Below, piece after piece: positions 44,328-55,710 of a stretch of DNA of 64,000 nucleotides (the stretch's first letter is position 1; each line of letters opens with the position of its first letter). The stretch covers positions 1 to 64,000 of the forward strand of contig JAMPIV010017532.1 of NCBI GenBank assembly GCA_024509875.1. Direction: 5' to 3'. The stretch comes from Oreohelix idahoensis (Eukaryota; Mollusca; Gastropoda; Stylommatophora; Oreohelicidae). The position numbers were made by a program, and so were the translations under genes. The notes beneath the pieces were generated by a model. The model was not told the origin of the DNA. It saw nothing but the letters and a program-made list of their open reading frames with translations, and ran no database searches.

Positions 44328-46226
44328 TTATTTCTGGGGTTTACGGTGATTCTCATCACACGGATGGCGGCTTAAAAAATCCGCTCCCAAATTTGTTTTT
44401 CCAGATATATACTCAATGCTAAAATTATAGGGAGCCAAAAGTAAGGACCATCGGAGTAACCTAGAGTTCTCATGCCTAGCCTGGGCTAGAAACGATAAAG
44501 GTTTGTGATCCGTTTGCAACTTAAATGCCTTCCCATACAGATAAATATTGAATTTCTTTATTGCCCATATTACTGCAAGACATTCTTTTTCGCTAGTTGA
44601 GTAGTTGATTTCAGCTTTATTCAACTTTCTGCTAGCATATGCCACTGGGCTTAATTCCCCATCCAATGCATCTGATTTCTGTAGTAGAGTTGCACCTAAC
44701 CCAATATTACTGGCATCCGTCCTTACTATGAATTCTTGACTTAAGTCAGGTAATTTCAAAATAGGTTTACTTGTGAGCTTTTCCTTCAATTCTTGGTAAG
44801 CCATTTCACATTGTGGTGTCCATGTAATGCGATCTGGATGTCCTTTACGTGTCAAATCAGTTAACGGTGCACATATGGAATTAAAGTTTTTGATATACTT
44901 CTGGTAGAAACCACATAATGAGACAAAGGATCTCACGTCCTTCTTGGTTTGTGGTCTCGGGGCTTTCTTTAGTTTCTCTAAATTCTTTGGGTCAGGGGTC
45001 ATGTTTCCCTGATAAACTGTGTGTCCCAAAAATTCCAATTCTTTACATCCAACGCAACATTTGGTTGGTCGGGCTGTTAAATTTGCTTCCCTAAGTCGAT
45101 CAAACAGCATATTCAGAGAGTCAATGTGTTCCTCAAATGTTTCTGTTGCTATAAGGATATCATCCATGAAATTTGTTATACATGGATTATTCAGAGGGTC
45201 CAATAATTTTCTCATCATTCTAGAGAAGACACTAGGCGCATTCTTCAATCCAAATGGCAATCTATTAAACTCATAGTGTCCTTCTGAGGTACTAAAAGCT
45301 AGGTATGGTCTAACCTCAGGCTTTACTGGAATCTGATAGTATCCTTTACTCAGATCCACTTTTGAGAAATATTTAGCTTTATTTAGTCTGGCAAACAGCT
45401 GATTTGTATCCGGCAATGGATCCAACTGTCCTTCTGTAATAGCATTCAGTCTCCTGTAATCTATACAGAGTCTATGTTCTCCAGAGGGCTTCCTTAAGAG
45501 TACAACACCGGAACTATACGAAGATTCACTGTGTGAAATAATTCCTTCCTTCAACAGATAGTCTATCTCTTCCTTCAAAGCTTTCTCCTTAGCAAAAGGA
45601 ATCGAATATGGTTTCATACAGACAGGTGTGGGGTCTATCAGTTTCATATCATATTCCAATAGGTTTGTATGCCCTGGTCGGTCTGTTAACACCTCTGCAT
45701 GATTATTTAGAACCTGTTGCACTCTCTCTTTCTGAGTTTTCGTTAAATGTGTACTGATTTTCACCTGTGCTGCTGTCTCACAGGGGTGTAATGGATATTC
45801 AAATGATGAAAGTGGTTCCTTTTTCATCTCCATGGCGATGGACAAGGTCAACAAGTGTGTCTCTTCCTGATGTTCTCTTTCCAAATATTTCTTCAGGAGA
45901 TTCACATGATAGATTTTTTCTTTCCCCTTCTTATCTATCTTATAATTTGTTCTAGACACCTTCTCTAAAACTGTATATGGACCCTGCCATCCAATTTGTA
46001 ACTTATTCTGACTCCCGGGCAAAAGAAGCAGTACCTTCTCTCCCACAGCCAAATCTCTGTCTTTCGCCTTCCTGTTATAATAGGCAGCATGTTTCTTCCT
46101 GGCTTGTTTCAAATTTTCATTGGCAAGGCTCCAGCCAGTTTTTAAACGAGTGGTCAGCTCATTCACATATTGGTATGAAGATGTAATGTTTTCCTCTGCC
46201 TTTTCATCAGTCCACGTTCTTAACAA
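44328..46226 (-). CDS. Element B ORF2: integrase C-terminus, RT and RNase H
   Basis: 632 residues; the frame opens without an ATG at its 5' edge and is out of frame with ORF1, and its homology extends a few codons upstream (KGPYVALLRTW). Residues ~10-125 are the integrase tail, with GEKVLLLLPG and a GPY/F-like GWQGPYTVLEK. RT has CIDYRRLNAI, VDLSKGYYQIPV, LPFGLKNAPSVF and FMDD at 353-356. RNase H has RTDASNIGLGATL, SEKECLAVIWAI, QTDHKPL and GADFLSR. The integrase tail lying before RT confirms the gmr1-like order. Catalytic RT and RNase H residues are present. How it would be expressed (frameshift from ORF1, or not at all) is unclear. Confidence 0.85.
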   Translation of the reverse strand: MLRTWTDEKAEENITSSYQYVNELTTRLKTGWSLANENLKQARKKHAAYYNRKAKDRDLAVGEKVLLLLPGSQNKLQIGWQGPYTVLEKVSRTNYKIDKKGKEKIYHVNLLKKYLEREHQEETHLLTLSIAMEMKKEPLSSFEYPLHPCETAAQVKISTHLTKTQKERVQQVLNNHAEVLTDRPGHTNLLEYDMKLIDPTPVCMKPYSIPFAKEKALKEEIDYLLKEGIISHSESSYSSGVVLLRKPSGEHRLCIDYRRLNAITEGQLDPLPDTNQLFARLNKAKYFSKVDLSKGYYQIPVKPEVRPYLAFSTSEGHYEFNRLPFGLKNAPSVFSRMMRKLLDPLNNPCITNFMDDILIATETFEEHIDSLNMLFDRLREANLTARPTKCCVGCKELEFLGHTVYQGNMTPDPKNLEKLKKAPRPQTKKDVRSFVSLCGFYQKYIKNFNSICAPLTDLTRKGHPDRITWTPQCEMAYQELKEKLTSKPILKLPDLSQEFIVRTDASNIGLGATLLQKSDALDGELSPVAYASRKLNKAEINYSTSEKECLAVIWAIKKFNIYLYGKAFKLQTDHKPLSFLAQARHENSRLLRWSLLLAPYNFSIEYISGKTNLGADFLSRHPCDENHRKPQK

Positions 46227-46228
46227 AG

Positions 46229-48292
46229 CTACATATGGACCTTTAATTTTGTGGACCTATTTGTCCATGCACCGGTATGGTCTCTTCCACTCGAAGCTCT
46301 ATAGTGATGATTTTTCTTCCCAGAATTATCATTCACAAAACGACCGCTACCAATTTTTCTTTTGGGGCTTTCTCCCCACTTAAAATTCTTGATGAGAGAT
46401 TTCCTCTCTACATCCTCTTCCTCCAGTTTGTTTAAGTCCGATTGAGGGATTTTCGGCTTATCCTGGGGTAAGACATCTTTTTGCACTCTCCGCATAGTGG
46501 CCATTGTAAAACAGTTAAGTGAAGCTTGTCCGTGAAAAGGGGCTTCCCATTCCATTTGGTCCACTTTATCAAATTTATTTTTCTTTTTATTATCAGGCCT
46601 AATTTTGCCCCGTGGCGTGTCCAGGTCCTGATCAATGTTCCCACTTGTGGGTGTTCCCTCATGTGCTATGCTACACCTTTCTACAAAATTCTCAATGTCC
46701 CATCTTGCTTTGGGCCAATAATAATTGTGAGCCACCTTTTGAATGATGGTACCTATCTTCTCATGGTCCCCATCTGGTTTCACATGTAGGCTCCTTATTA
46801 AGTCTGCCCTATATCTTTTAGGAAGTACCAGCTGTCCCTGACCTTTGGATCTAGCTCCAGTCTTCCTATACATCAACTTGTTTTTCATGTAAAAATCTCC
46901 CTTGCCTGGAGTTGTATGACAAGTTAACAATTTTCTGAAACAAGGCTTGAGTGTTTTATCCCCAGCCTGTGCCTTCCTCATCTCTTCTGGAGTGGTATCT
47001 AACATAATATCCTCCTCCTGTCTTGAGGTCGACCTGACCTGAAGGGTGGCCATATACACAGGTTTCCTTCTGCAACGGTCAGTGTCATGATTGTCCATCT
47101 GACAATTTTTACACCACCTTTTTCCTTGGTTGAAAGATTTTCTTTCATCATATTTCCTTTCATCGAATTGTGGGAATTTATTTTTATTTTCATACCGTGG
47201 CCTATCAAACTGGTGCTTACCTTTGTTTTGATCCCTAGGATCAAATTTATTAAAGTTCTGTGGTGCCCTAAAGTTATCCACTTGTTTCTTTTTATTACCT
47301 GTTACCTCTGCTTGAGCTGCTTGATACCTTTCAGCAACATTTAGCAACTCACCCAGCCTCTCTGCACCTTGTTCCATGAGAAACTTTCTCAGGTCTGGAG
47401 CCATGGACTCTCTTAATTGCTCTATAAGGACCATTTCCTTAAGATCTTGGGTTTTCCCCAGAGAAGTCCATTTCTCCAAGTATGTCTCTATTCGTGCAGA
47501 GAACTGGTGATAGGTTTCACCTGACAGTAGTTTAGCATTCCTAAATTTTTTCCTATAAAATTCTGCATTCTTTTCATATCTTAACAAAAGAGCCTGCTTT
47601 AGCATGTCATAATTTTCCTGATCACCTCTGCTCATTTTTGCAAAAACTTCATAAGCTGCCCCACGAAGTCCCTGAGATAACTTTAAGCTCCACCTTTCTC
47701 TCTCTAACCCATACGTGGTAGCTAATAGTTCATACCTATTTAGATAGCTCTCTATATCATCGTCTTTCTCAACAAAATGATCTAAATGAAAATTCATAGC
47801 TGAGGTTGAGGCTCCCTGGCTAGCAGTGGCATCAGAGGCAAAGGGACTGGCACCATTTTCAGGAGCATGGCCTTGAAACTCAAACTCCCTTAGTCGTAAC
47901 TCATGTTCCCTTTGTAATCTCTTCTCCTCCTTTTCTGCTTCCCTCTCTGCAGTCAATCTTCTTTCTTCTGCAGCTAATTTCTTCTCTTCCCTTTCTGCAG
48001 CTAATCTTTTGTCTTCTCTTTCTGCCTCCAATTTCTTAGCCTCAGCCTCAATCTGCAACCTCTTAGCCTCAGCCTCAATCTGCAACCTCTTAGTCTCAGC
48101 CTCTATTCTCTTATCTTCGGCCAATCTTTCAGATTCTAATTTTCTTTCGGCCTCTTTTTCTAATCTTCTTTCTTCCCGTTCAATATATTTGTCACATTCA
48201 GCAGTGACATAAGCAATCATAATTTGCCCGTCCATTCCTAACTCTTTCGCAGTCTGTACAGCAGCAGATCGAAATTTTGCCAGGTCGGCCAT
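46229..48292 (-). CDS. Element B ORF1: Gag with CCHC knuckle plus integrase relic
   Basis: 687 residues from ATG 48292. Residues ~35-145 are an Arg/Glu/Lys-rich coiled coil with repeats such as KRLQIEAEA. The Gag core follows (~165-330), and then a classic zinc knuckle C394-x2-C397-x4-H402-x4-C407. Directly after it, where a protease would be expected, comes integrase-type zinc-finger sequence (LVLPKRYRADLIRSLH, HNYYWPKARWDIENFVERC). This breaks off at SIAHEG and is replaced by ~140 basic residues without a recognised domain before a stop. No D-T/S-G protease motif and no DDE core are present. The ORF2 frame resumes within 5 nt of the stop. Confidence 0.85.
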   Translation of the reverse strand: MADLAKFRSAAVQTAKELGMDGQIMIAYVTAECDKYIEREERRLEKEAERKLESERLAEDKRIEAETKRLQIEAEAKRLQIEAEAKKLEAEREDKRLAAEREEKKLAAEERRLTAEREAEKEEKRLQREHELRLREFEFQGHAPENGASPFASDATASQGASTSAMNFHLDHFVEKDDDIESYLNRYELLATTYGLERERWSLKLSQGLRGAAYEVFAKMSRGDQENYDMLKQALLLRYEKNAEFYRKKFRNAKLLSGETYHQFSARIETYLEKWTSLGKTQDLKEMVLIEQLRESMAPDLRKFLMEQGAERLGELLNVAERYQAAQAEVTGNKKKQVDNFRAPQNFNKFDPRDQNKGKHQFDRPRYENKNKFPQFDERKYDERKSFNQGKRWCKNCQMDNHDTDRCRRKPVYMATLQVRSTSRQEEDIMLDTTPEEMRKAQAGDKTLKPCFRKLLTCHTTPGKGDFYMKNKLMYRKTGARSKGQGQLVLPKRYRADLIRSLHVKPDGDHEKIGTIIQKVAHNYYWPKARWDIENFVERCSIAHEGTPTSGNIDQDLDTPRGKIRPDNKKKNKFDKVDQMEWEAPFHGQASLNCFTMATMRRVQKDVLPQDKPKIPQSDLNKLEEEDVERKSLIKNFKWGESPKRKIGSGRFVNDNSGKKNHHYRASSGRDHTGAWTNRSTKLKVHM

Positions 48293-48458
48293 TGTCTAAC
48301 AGATAAATGTCTAAACAATTTTATCTATGACTAATTAACTCAAGACAACACAGGCACTGTGAGCTCAACCTTATTTATTTTCACCCAAGGATACCTTTTA
48401 ATTCTTATTATTCCCTGAAGTGAATTACCCCCAATATTTTAATAGGGAAAGATTCAAA

Positions 48459-48478
48459 ATCCCGAGAGCGAGACCCCA
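48459..48478 (-). other. Candidate primer binding site of element B
   Basis: Begins TGG five nucleotides inside the 5' LTR. Its complement ends in CCA, as required for tRNA pairing, but does not fit the acceptor and T-arm of a tRNA that I can name. Confidence 0.4.
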
Positions 48479-48483
48479 ATATA

Positions 48484-50863
48484 TGTGGTAAAGTGGGATG
48501 TTATAAATATTTATAGGGGACTTAGTGTACTGACTGAGATCAGCTGTGAAGGTATCTATATCTAATAAGAGTAGTGTATTATAGATAACCTTACTTGCTG
48601 CCACATATGTATACCTCAGTCAGAATTATTCTGGAATAGTGTGATGACTACGTTATATGTCTAGGGTATGTGTATGATGAAGTGTAAGTCATAACAACAA
48701 CAGACAGATAAACAATTTAATTTATTCCACCACACTTGACAACACTGTGACACTCACATACATAAAACACTCTAAGAGGATATCTTAAAGGAGTCACTGA
48801 TAACTTTTCAAATAACAATATGTATTCAGTGCTGTCATGAATGTATATGTGTCCTGATTCAAATACAAAGGGAACCAGGAATCACAATCAATTTTAATTA
48901 CAAGTTATATGTACAGAATTTATTAATATGAATCTTGTAGTGACATATATTATTAATGGTATCCTATGTGTGTCAGTTGTGTAGTGGTAATATGAGGTAA
49001 TACTGGTTTTGTTTTGTTCAAGCTCTGTTGGTATTTGTCATCATGACTTCAATAGTTTGTTTCTATTGGAACTAGTATTGGAGATGTTCTCAGTTCCTGG
49101 TATTAAAACAATTAAATTCCCCTCTTAATTTTATTTTACAATGTCATTTTAAGATGGGGGTACATAATGTTGAGCTCCATGGCCACACTCTCTTATCTTG
49201 CGTGATGACTGCAGTAAAAGACTCCTCTGCTCGATTACTTTAATGAGTTCTGGAGCCACCCCACTGGTTGCTATATGGACCAAGGAGTATGCTGTCCACC
49301 TCTGGCTTCAGCAAAGCTCTGACCAGGTGCTGCTCAATAACTTTAAGACCACGGTCCCTGAAACAAGAAGGTTGTACCTTCTACGTCAGAACTAATTTAT
49401 ACTCTATTTCTACACTGAGCACAATACATCACAAACATTGAGTTCAGAGCGTTAGGCCAACTGTCAGCTTCATCTGAAATACTTTATACCAGTATTTCCC
49501 TCCCTAATGGTTACTACGCCTCTGCAATTCCAGCATTATTTCTTTCTAGTTAATAATCTAGGTGTCAGTGTACTGTTTGGCCATTCCATGCAGTTTTACT
49601 TTCCTCCGACACCTTCTGTTCAGGCTGGAGCACTATAGGCTTTACATCATGTTCGCTACTGAACCACACATATATACAGACATAAATTATCAATTTACAT
49701 TCAATTTTCATTAAAAGATATTGAATATTTCAAGCTTACCACAATTCATGGAAATAATAATAAACAGTTTCGTTGACTGGCAATGAATATAGCACAACTC
49801 CGATCTGCCGATGTCCCAGGCTTTATTTTATAAAAAATATACACTGGTGCTCAACGCACTGCTTCTTAGTAGGTTTATTACAAGATGTGGCAATGAACAG
49901 ACGCTCTGAATTGAGTATATTCGCAGCTCTACCCAATCAAACCACGTCTACACATCTTTTCAAAAAAGTACCCCTTTCTCACGTTTCCCCTGACAACACA
50001 AGATAGTATTTATAGTCCGACCAATCGTGTTTAGTCTTTCATTTGTTGCGCTCCAATCAAATAGGAGTTAACATGGTAGGCTATTTCCGTAACGTAATGT
50101 TTTTTCAAACACGTTATAAAAAAATTTTATGAGCAGAAATGATTTCATGCTGTCAGGCACCCCCACTATTTTATTTTGGCCATAACTTGGTAATTCCTAG
50201 ACTATTTGCGTAACGTTTTACATATTCTTTGTCAGCAAACCCTAAGGAACCCAAATATACGAATTTAATGGAGCCAATATGCATTTTCTTCTAGGATAGT
50301 CGTGCTGTCATGTTTTCAAACGTAAACCGGTATAATGTCATAATTCCCAATAAGCGTTTTTCAGGATTTTAAAACCTAACTCTGGGAAGGGTAGTGAATT
50401 TTATCACTGTCGATTTGAAATAAAGTTAGTGCATGTGGCCTTACACGCGTGATGGCAGCAATTGTGTATCGCGCGACGCGTGTTTAGTGTTGCAGGTGTC
50501 CCTGCTTTCTGCCTCTCCCTTCTCTCTATCCTTTAGTCCATCTGTCTTTTAGTTACGCCGTGTATAAAATGGAATGAATGAAATATTAAATTTAGGTCAT
50601 TGATCAGCTTGCGTATCTCAAGGTTTTTCCAAGAAATACAGTACACGTTTCATTGAAGAAAGCGGGTAATAATACAGTAGGCTTTTACTATCAACGTGAA
50701 AGCGTTACAATTTGCAGACGAAGTAGAAAACAAGGGGGATTTCGAGTACAGTCATTGTGACAGCACTGTTCTTTACCATTCTTCTTTCCTTTTATTAAAT
50801 TTATTTGTTAGGCTTTGCATTTACGTTTTAATTTATATATGGGGATTAGAATAATTCACGACA
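48484..50863 (-). repeat. 5' LTR of element B
   Basis: 2380 bp, almost identical to 41882-44260. On this strand it supplies the promoter side of the element. Confidence 0.9.
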
Positions 50864-50868
50864 CCGGG

Positions 50869-52800
50869 TAACAAATAGGTGACATGACAGAGAAGAGTGT
50901 CGAATGATTTGATAAAATCAAATATCTGCTACTTAGCAGAAAAATAACGACGAAAGAAAGAAAGAAAAATGCGATACTTGAGAGCACATAATAAAATTCA
51001 GTACCACAAATGTACCGATACTGCCGTAGTGAACCAAGGATCGTCAAGAGTTCGTCCATTTCGTCACAACCACCTCAATCGCCAGAGCATTTGCAGTTTT
51101 GAAAAACAATCAAATGAAGGAGCACGCATTATACGCTCAAATTATAAACCATATGGGGTTGTGGCGAAGTCGGATCAACCTCTCTGAGATTAGGGCTGCA
51201 AATATCAATATCACTGGAATTTACCGTGGAAAATAAGTATCTTTGTTTTTTAACCGCTAATAATAATTCTCTGCTATTTGACACCATGGAAATTAACTTT
51301 TCAATTGATTTTTTTACCATAAAAAGTAAATCATGTGGAACTCACTTTATACTCATTGGTAGACAGTCATTGGCTGTCAAAACAATTGGTTACCTCATTA
51401 TGCACAGTCAGGATAGGGAAACCCACAATGCGAATTGGGCTGGGGCGAACCCATCTGTTAGTGGAGACAATCAATCGAATTGAGAGAGTTAAACTCAATC
51501 AAACTCAGACTCATTCTATTCAGACTGACTTGAAAAAAAGTTAATAGTTCAAATACTTCCCGAATTAACATCAAGCTCACACATCTGAGAAGACGCCAAG
51601 CAGACTTGCTCTTGTTATAAGCTACAAGCCACAGTCCTCGAAATGCTATTGTGACTGAAGTGTATGTCTATAAGTGCTATAGCTAGTTAGCTTACAAAAT
51701 ATATTTTAGAGACATGTAGAATTTAAGTAATATTTCAAATGTATGTTATGACTGACTTAGATCTACATGCTTGTGTTTGCATTGGTACCCTAACCAGCCT
51801 GATAACTGAAGAGGGTCTCCAACTGAATGTAACCTATCAAAAAATCCACGAACAGCTTTGGCTCGGCTGGCGAGTCCTTTTTATGATCAGTCCTTCTTAG
51901 GGCTTCACATGTAACAGTATAAGCTTATTGTCCTTTTCAAGGCTTGCGTGTAACGATTTCTAGAGCACAGAGTTTACTTTTGTCATATTTTGGTGAAGAG
52001 AGACCACTTTAGTAAAATTAAACACCAAAGGGAAACAATTATAAAATTAACCAAATATTCTTAAAAGGAAGTTTGTAGCATTTAGCGCATTTTCATGCGT
52101 GCTTTATAATATTATAATGTTGATGTACAGAAGTACGATGTACTTCCTTGACTGACATAATCTCAGCCTCATGACAGTGTTGTCAAAAATGATGATTCTG
52201 ATCTATCTTGACCAGCCAGTCAACGGAGTGACGTCCTAGTTGTACAATACAGATATCAGAGGCCCTTGGTTCGTATCTTTTTATTGCCTATATTTTAAAG
52301 AGCAATACATAATTTAATAAATAGATAGGCACACGTGACGAATATGATTCCAATGGTTCGAGGTACAGCGCTGCATGCCTGAAAGAAGTATAGTAACTTC
52401 ATGTTCAGGCGAATAAAGTTCATGAGGACAGGGAAATCGTGCGGCAGCACCACATACTCATCGGGAAAGTCTCTCACCATCCACCTACAGAACTGAACAG
52501 TAGAGCTAGCATCAAACCAGATACGTTGAATGTGGTACGTGAGAAACAAAACCAAAAAGTCACCAGGCCACACTTTTCCGCGATGAAACAGTGACAAATG
52601 ACATTATATTTATTTTTAAGATTGTGTAATTTTGTCCATACATCCTATCTGCATTCTTAAATATATAATTATTAAAGTGTATTTATTTATGTTTTAAATT
52701 GCAGTTATTAATTCTATTTAAGTTCCAGCTGCTAATTCTGAATTGTTGTTGTTTGTGTGGACTTGTGTAGACTAATACTTGCTTTTTAAATCGGTAGGAA
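50869..52800. other. Right flank of element B, unassigned
   Basis: No gene recognised. A weak SINE-1-like B box (CCTTGGTTCG) occurs near 52263. The 100-residue minus-strand frame at 52597-52295 has no recognised motif. Confidence 0.45.
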
Positions 52801-52804
52801 ATAA

Positions 52805-53020
52805 GTAAAAAGCTGTATTCACATTATTTATAGAGACACCCTAGGAGCATAGGATAAATCTAGCGAGAAGGGACTTATTTCACAACTCTCCTCTACAGCT
52901 ACCGCCTAGATCTGTACAGTTAACAGCCCATCTGTCCTGTACCATCCCTGCCTATAGTTAACCATTTCTCTTTTCGACTTTCTAGGAACTTACTCTTAAC
53001 TTGACCATCTATCTCGCTAC
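52805..53020 (+). repeat. Dispersed repeat R, copy 1
   Basis: Reverse-complement match to 62695-62955: shared GTATTCACAT, GAGCATAG, GTACCATCCCTGCCT and CCATTTCTCT blocks in the same order. No coding sequence. Confidence 0.6.
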
Positions 53021-53642
53021 AGGGGGTTGACCCGGGTATTCCAAGCAAAAAATAAACACGTTTTATTTTGGGCATGGTGCAAAAAAGCAAATCAAATCAA
53101 CCCAGGCACACTCTTATAAAGTCGCCTCGTATGGTATCCACGAGGGAGAACTAGCAGGATTCTTTCTTTGACCCCTTAAAGATCCCGAGGAAAGTACATG
53201 GGAGACACAGATAGGGCGTGTCGTATTTTCAAGCATTGTTGAACCTAGCCATTATTGTCCTTAAAAAAACGGTATATCGAAAATAACTACTCAACCTTGA
53301 CCTCACCGCACTATTTAAAAAGAAACAAAACAATATTTTCACTGGAACTTTATTATGAAATCTAACAGATAATTAACTAATAATAAAAACGGGAAGGGGA
53401 AGGGGGGCCTTTGGGGGGGGGGGGGGGAAATTTCCTTAGTATTGAGTCAAGGTGGCCCATGAGGTTAGCCACGTCAATAAGTATGACATAAATTAAGATT
53501 GATTGATACATATGGAGGGAAGTGGAACAGAGTGGCAGATAGGCCAGAAGAATAGAAGCTTGCTAGTTTGCTAGTACTGCCTTGTGTAGCTACTGCGGGT
53601 CTGTGATGAGTCAAAGTAATACATGCCTACTGTTTCTTCATA
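53021..53642. other. Unassigned stretch with a G-run
   Basis: Contains GGGAAGGGGAAGGGGGG and then a run of 15 G (about 53413-53427). No gene recognised. Confidence 0.45.
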
Positions 53643-53663
53643 CATGTCGTAAAAGGCGACTAA
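53643..53663 (+). repeat. RTE-1 leader motif, isolated
   Basis: CATGTCGTAAAAGGCGACTA matches the hairpin of the RTE-1 5' leader (3150-3170, opposite strand), and keeps the GTCG/CGAC pairing. Confidence 0.5.
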
Positions 53664-53814
53664 TTTGAGGTTGTGCAGGAAGTTGACAGCCTCATCATGT
53701 AAACCACATTTCTACAGAAGCTATCGATGCAGGGAGCATGTGCATGGTGGCAGGCTTCATGGAAGTGGGGGCCACCTGCAGTTGTGGTTCTGTACTTCAT
53801 AACGTATTTACACT

Positions 53815-54001
53815 TCAGCTCCCCAAGGAGCATAAAACCTCAACAATTTCATGTCAAGTCTTCCTGTCCTGTGCCATCTGCTAAGATCTTCTCATGTCTC
53901 CTTCCTAGAAGAAAATATGTGAGTCAGAAGCCCAGACTCCTTTCCGCTTTCTCGGTGCTGCATCATGAGCCTCTTCAACAGAGGACCTTCATCTGCATTG
54001 G
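53815..54001 (-). mobile_element. Short RTE-1 derivative, ends fused
   Basis: The right part matches the region around the RTE-1 start codon (2941-3045). The left part matches the last ~80 bp of RTE-1 including the AGCTCCCCAAGGAGC hairpin. Everything between is missing (junction near 53900). Confidence 0.65.
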
Positions 54002-54535
54002 ATCAATCAATCAATCAATCAATCAATACACTTTAGCTCCTCCCGGATCATAGTCCTCCAACTAATTCATGCCAATTCCTCACTTATCATGTGCGATCAT
54101 CTCAAGTTCGTCTACGTCTTCCTTATCATTTTCACTTCAGTTTTCTTCTTCATGTATTTTTTGGATCTACTTCTGCGTCTCTTACTATGTTGATTTGAGA
54201 ACAATAACTGCCCTGTAATGCTGTCAAGAGATTTCCTCAATGTGTGTCCTATCCATCGCCAGCGTCTTCTTCGCATCTCTTTTTTCACTGTTATTTGTCT
54301 ACTTCTTGTTATCAGTTCACATTGGTGACCTTACTGTCTTGGATACCGTATTCGATTAATATTATTGACTCCGGATAACTTGTCTATATTTGTTGAAGTG
54401 TTTAGGCTTAATATTTTCTTTAGGATGAGATATATCATCCCATGTCCAACCTTCCTTTGTCGTCTTTTACGCCATGATTGGTAGCTTACGGCGTTAATAT
54501 TCTTGTCTCCTATTTCCGGCTTACATAAAGATTTA
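54002..54535 (-). mobile_element. Second internally deleted RTE-1 derivative
   Basis: Starts on the left with the 3' tail as (ATCA)n at 54002-54028, followed by ~300 bp matching RTE-1 3' coding sequence (compare 28-320). It then jumps to the 5' leader (54365-54500, compare 3050-3200). The catalytic region is gone. It is arranged head to tail with the preceding derivative. Confidence 0.65.
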
Positions 54536-54689
54536 AAACAAGGAGTTGATGATTGATGATGATGGTAATAATCATCAAAAATTTAAGAAGCTCGAGGCGT
54601 TTATTGATCATTCGACTGTTATGACGTACTTCTTTAATACAAGTTTTGTTTTTGGGTTTTTCTTTTTAAAATCAATGCAATAACAATGT

Positions 54690-55003
54690 TAGAACCAACG
54701 AAAATAAGACAAATACCAGTGGGAATAGAAAGTCAGGAAATGACACGTTGGTTAGGACATGCATTGACGAAACAAGTTGACCGCTTACAAGGCAGATCTT
54801 GGTCTGAAATTCCCAGGATTTGAGAACTATACAGAACTATACAGAACTTTACAGAACTATACATAACTATACAGCCAATGAAAATTATACGTACAAGAGA
54901 ACTGGAGACAAATATGAAACAAAGAATACATGAAACTTTCTTAAACGGTTAGCACGTGACAGGAAGGTTTGGTATGAACTTGTCGAAACCTTACCCTCCA
55001 ATG
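54690..55003 (+). pseudogene. RTE-1 C-terminal remnant
   Basis: Reads RQIPVGIESQEMTRWLGHAL, then, after a tandem stretch of GAACTATACA units (about 54827-54880), RELETNMK and LARDRKVWYELVETL. These are equivalent to the last ~90 residues of the RTE-1 ORF. Heavily mutated. Confidence 0.65.
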
Positions 55004-55710
55004 GCAGCTGTAGGAGAAGAATATTAAAATAGTGTAACATTTTATGAGGAAATGTATTAGTTCGAGTATTTTCTCTCTACTTCGGTAGCAGCGACAGCCA
55101 TTCTGGTCTAGCCATGTGATCCTAATCATAGAGTCTTTGCTTTTATTTTTCATTTCTACTTATTTCTCACTTTCTTTCCTCTCTGTTTTGTTCTTCTGTC
55201 CCTGACGAAGTCCTTGTGGTCGCAACACATGTTTTTTCTTGTCTTTTAGCCTACTAAACGTATTACCTTTTTTACACGCTTTTATTTAACTTCACTTCTG
55301 TGTCATTTTCATGTCACTTTCTTGTCACTTTCAAATCTTGCAATCGATTTTTCAATCACTTCCAGGTGAGTAATAGCTCTGAAACTTGGCATAGTTGTGT
55401 ATTCCCGATGACAATACAATAATAAGTCAATTATTAATAATTTAATATTGTAATTATGACATTATGAGTAATTAAAGTTTTTCGTAAAGAAATGTAAACA
55501 AATCAGGGGCCATAATCAAGTTAATTAAAAATTCAAGAGTACGTGGTGTGCTTTATTTTTTTCTATCCGTAAAACAGGGCAGTACTCAAACAAGTGTCTA
55601 GCTAAATCAAGGGAAGCAATTCAAATTTTAAAATTATGAATCAAGGGAAAGTCGAGTTCGATCTGTAGATGGCCTTCAAATTGAAGAAATTGATTGCACC
55701 AAATTAACAG
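55004..55710. other. Unassigned stretch before RTE-1 copy 2
   Basis: Nothing supported. Confidence 0.4.

Larger units (their letters stand above)
41882..50863 (-). mobile_element. LTR retrotransposon B, young, defective, gmr1-like
   Basis: 8982 bp with a perfect 5-bp target duplication CCGGG (41877-41881, 50864-50868). LTRs of 2379 and 2380 bp differ at roughly eight positions by eye. On the minus strand they start TGTCGTG and end TTTACCACA. A polypurine tract AAGAGGGGAGA precedes the 3' LTR (plus strand 44261-44271). A candidate primer binding site TGGGGTCTCGCTCTCGGGAT begins 5 nt inside the 5' LTR (48478 down to 48459). The coding region has Gag, an integrase zinc-finger relic, the integrase C-terminus, RT and RNase H, but no protease and no integrase catalytic core. 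Confidence 0.93.

Noticed and set aside
52295..52597. 100-residue minus-strand frame with hydrophobic C-terminus
   Set aside because: No recognised motif, no clear splice sites and no homology I can state; chance frame remains likely.
55681..55710. ATTGAAGAA near both ends of RTE-1 copy 2 as a target duplication
   Set aside because: The left copy is not adjacent to the 5' terminus, and the 3' tail itself is made of ATTG units, so chance is likely.
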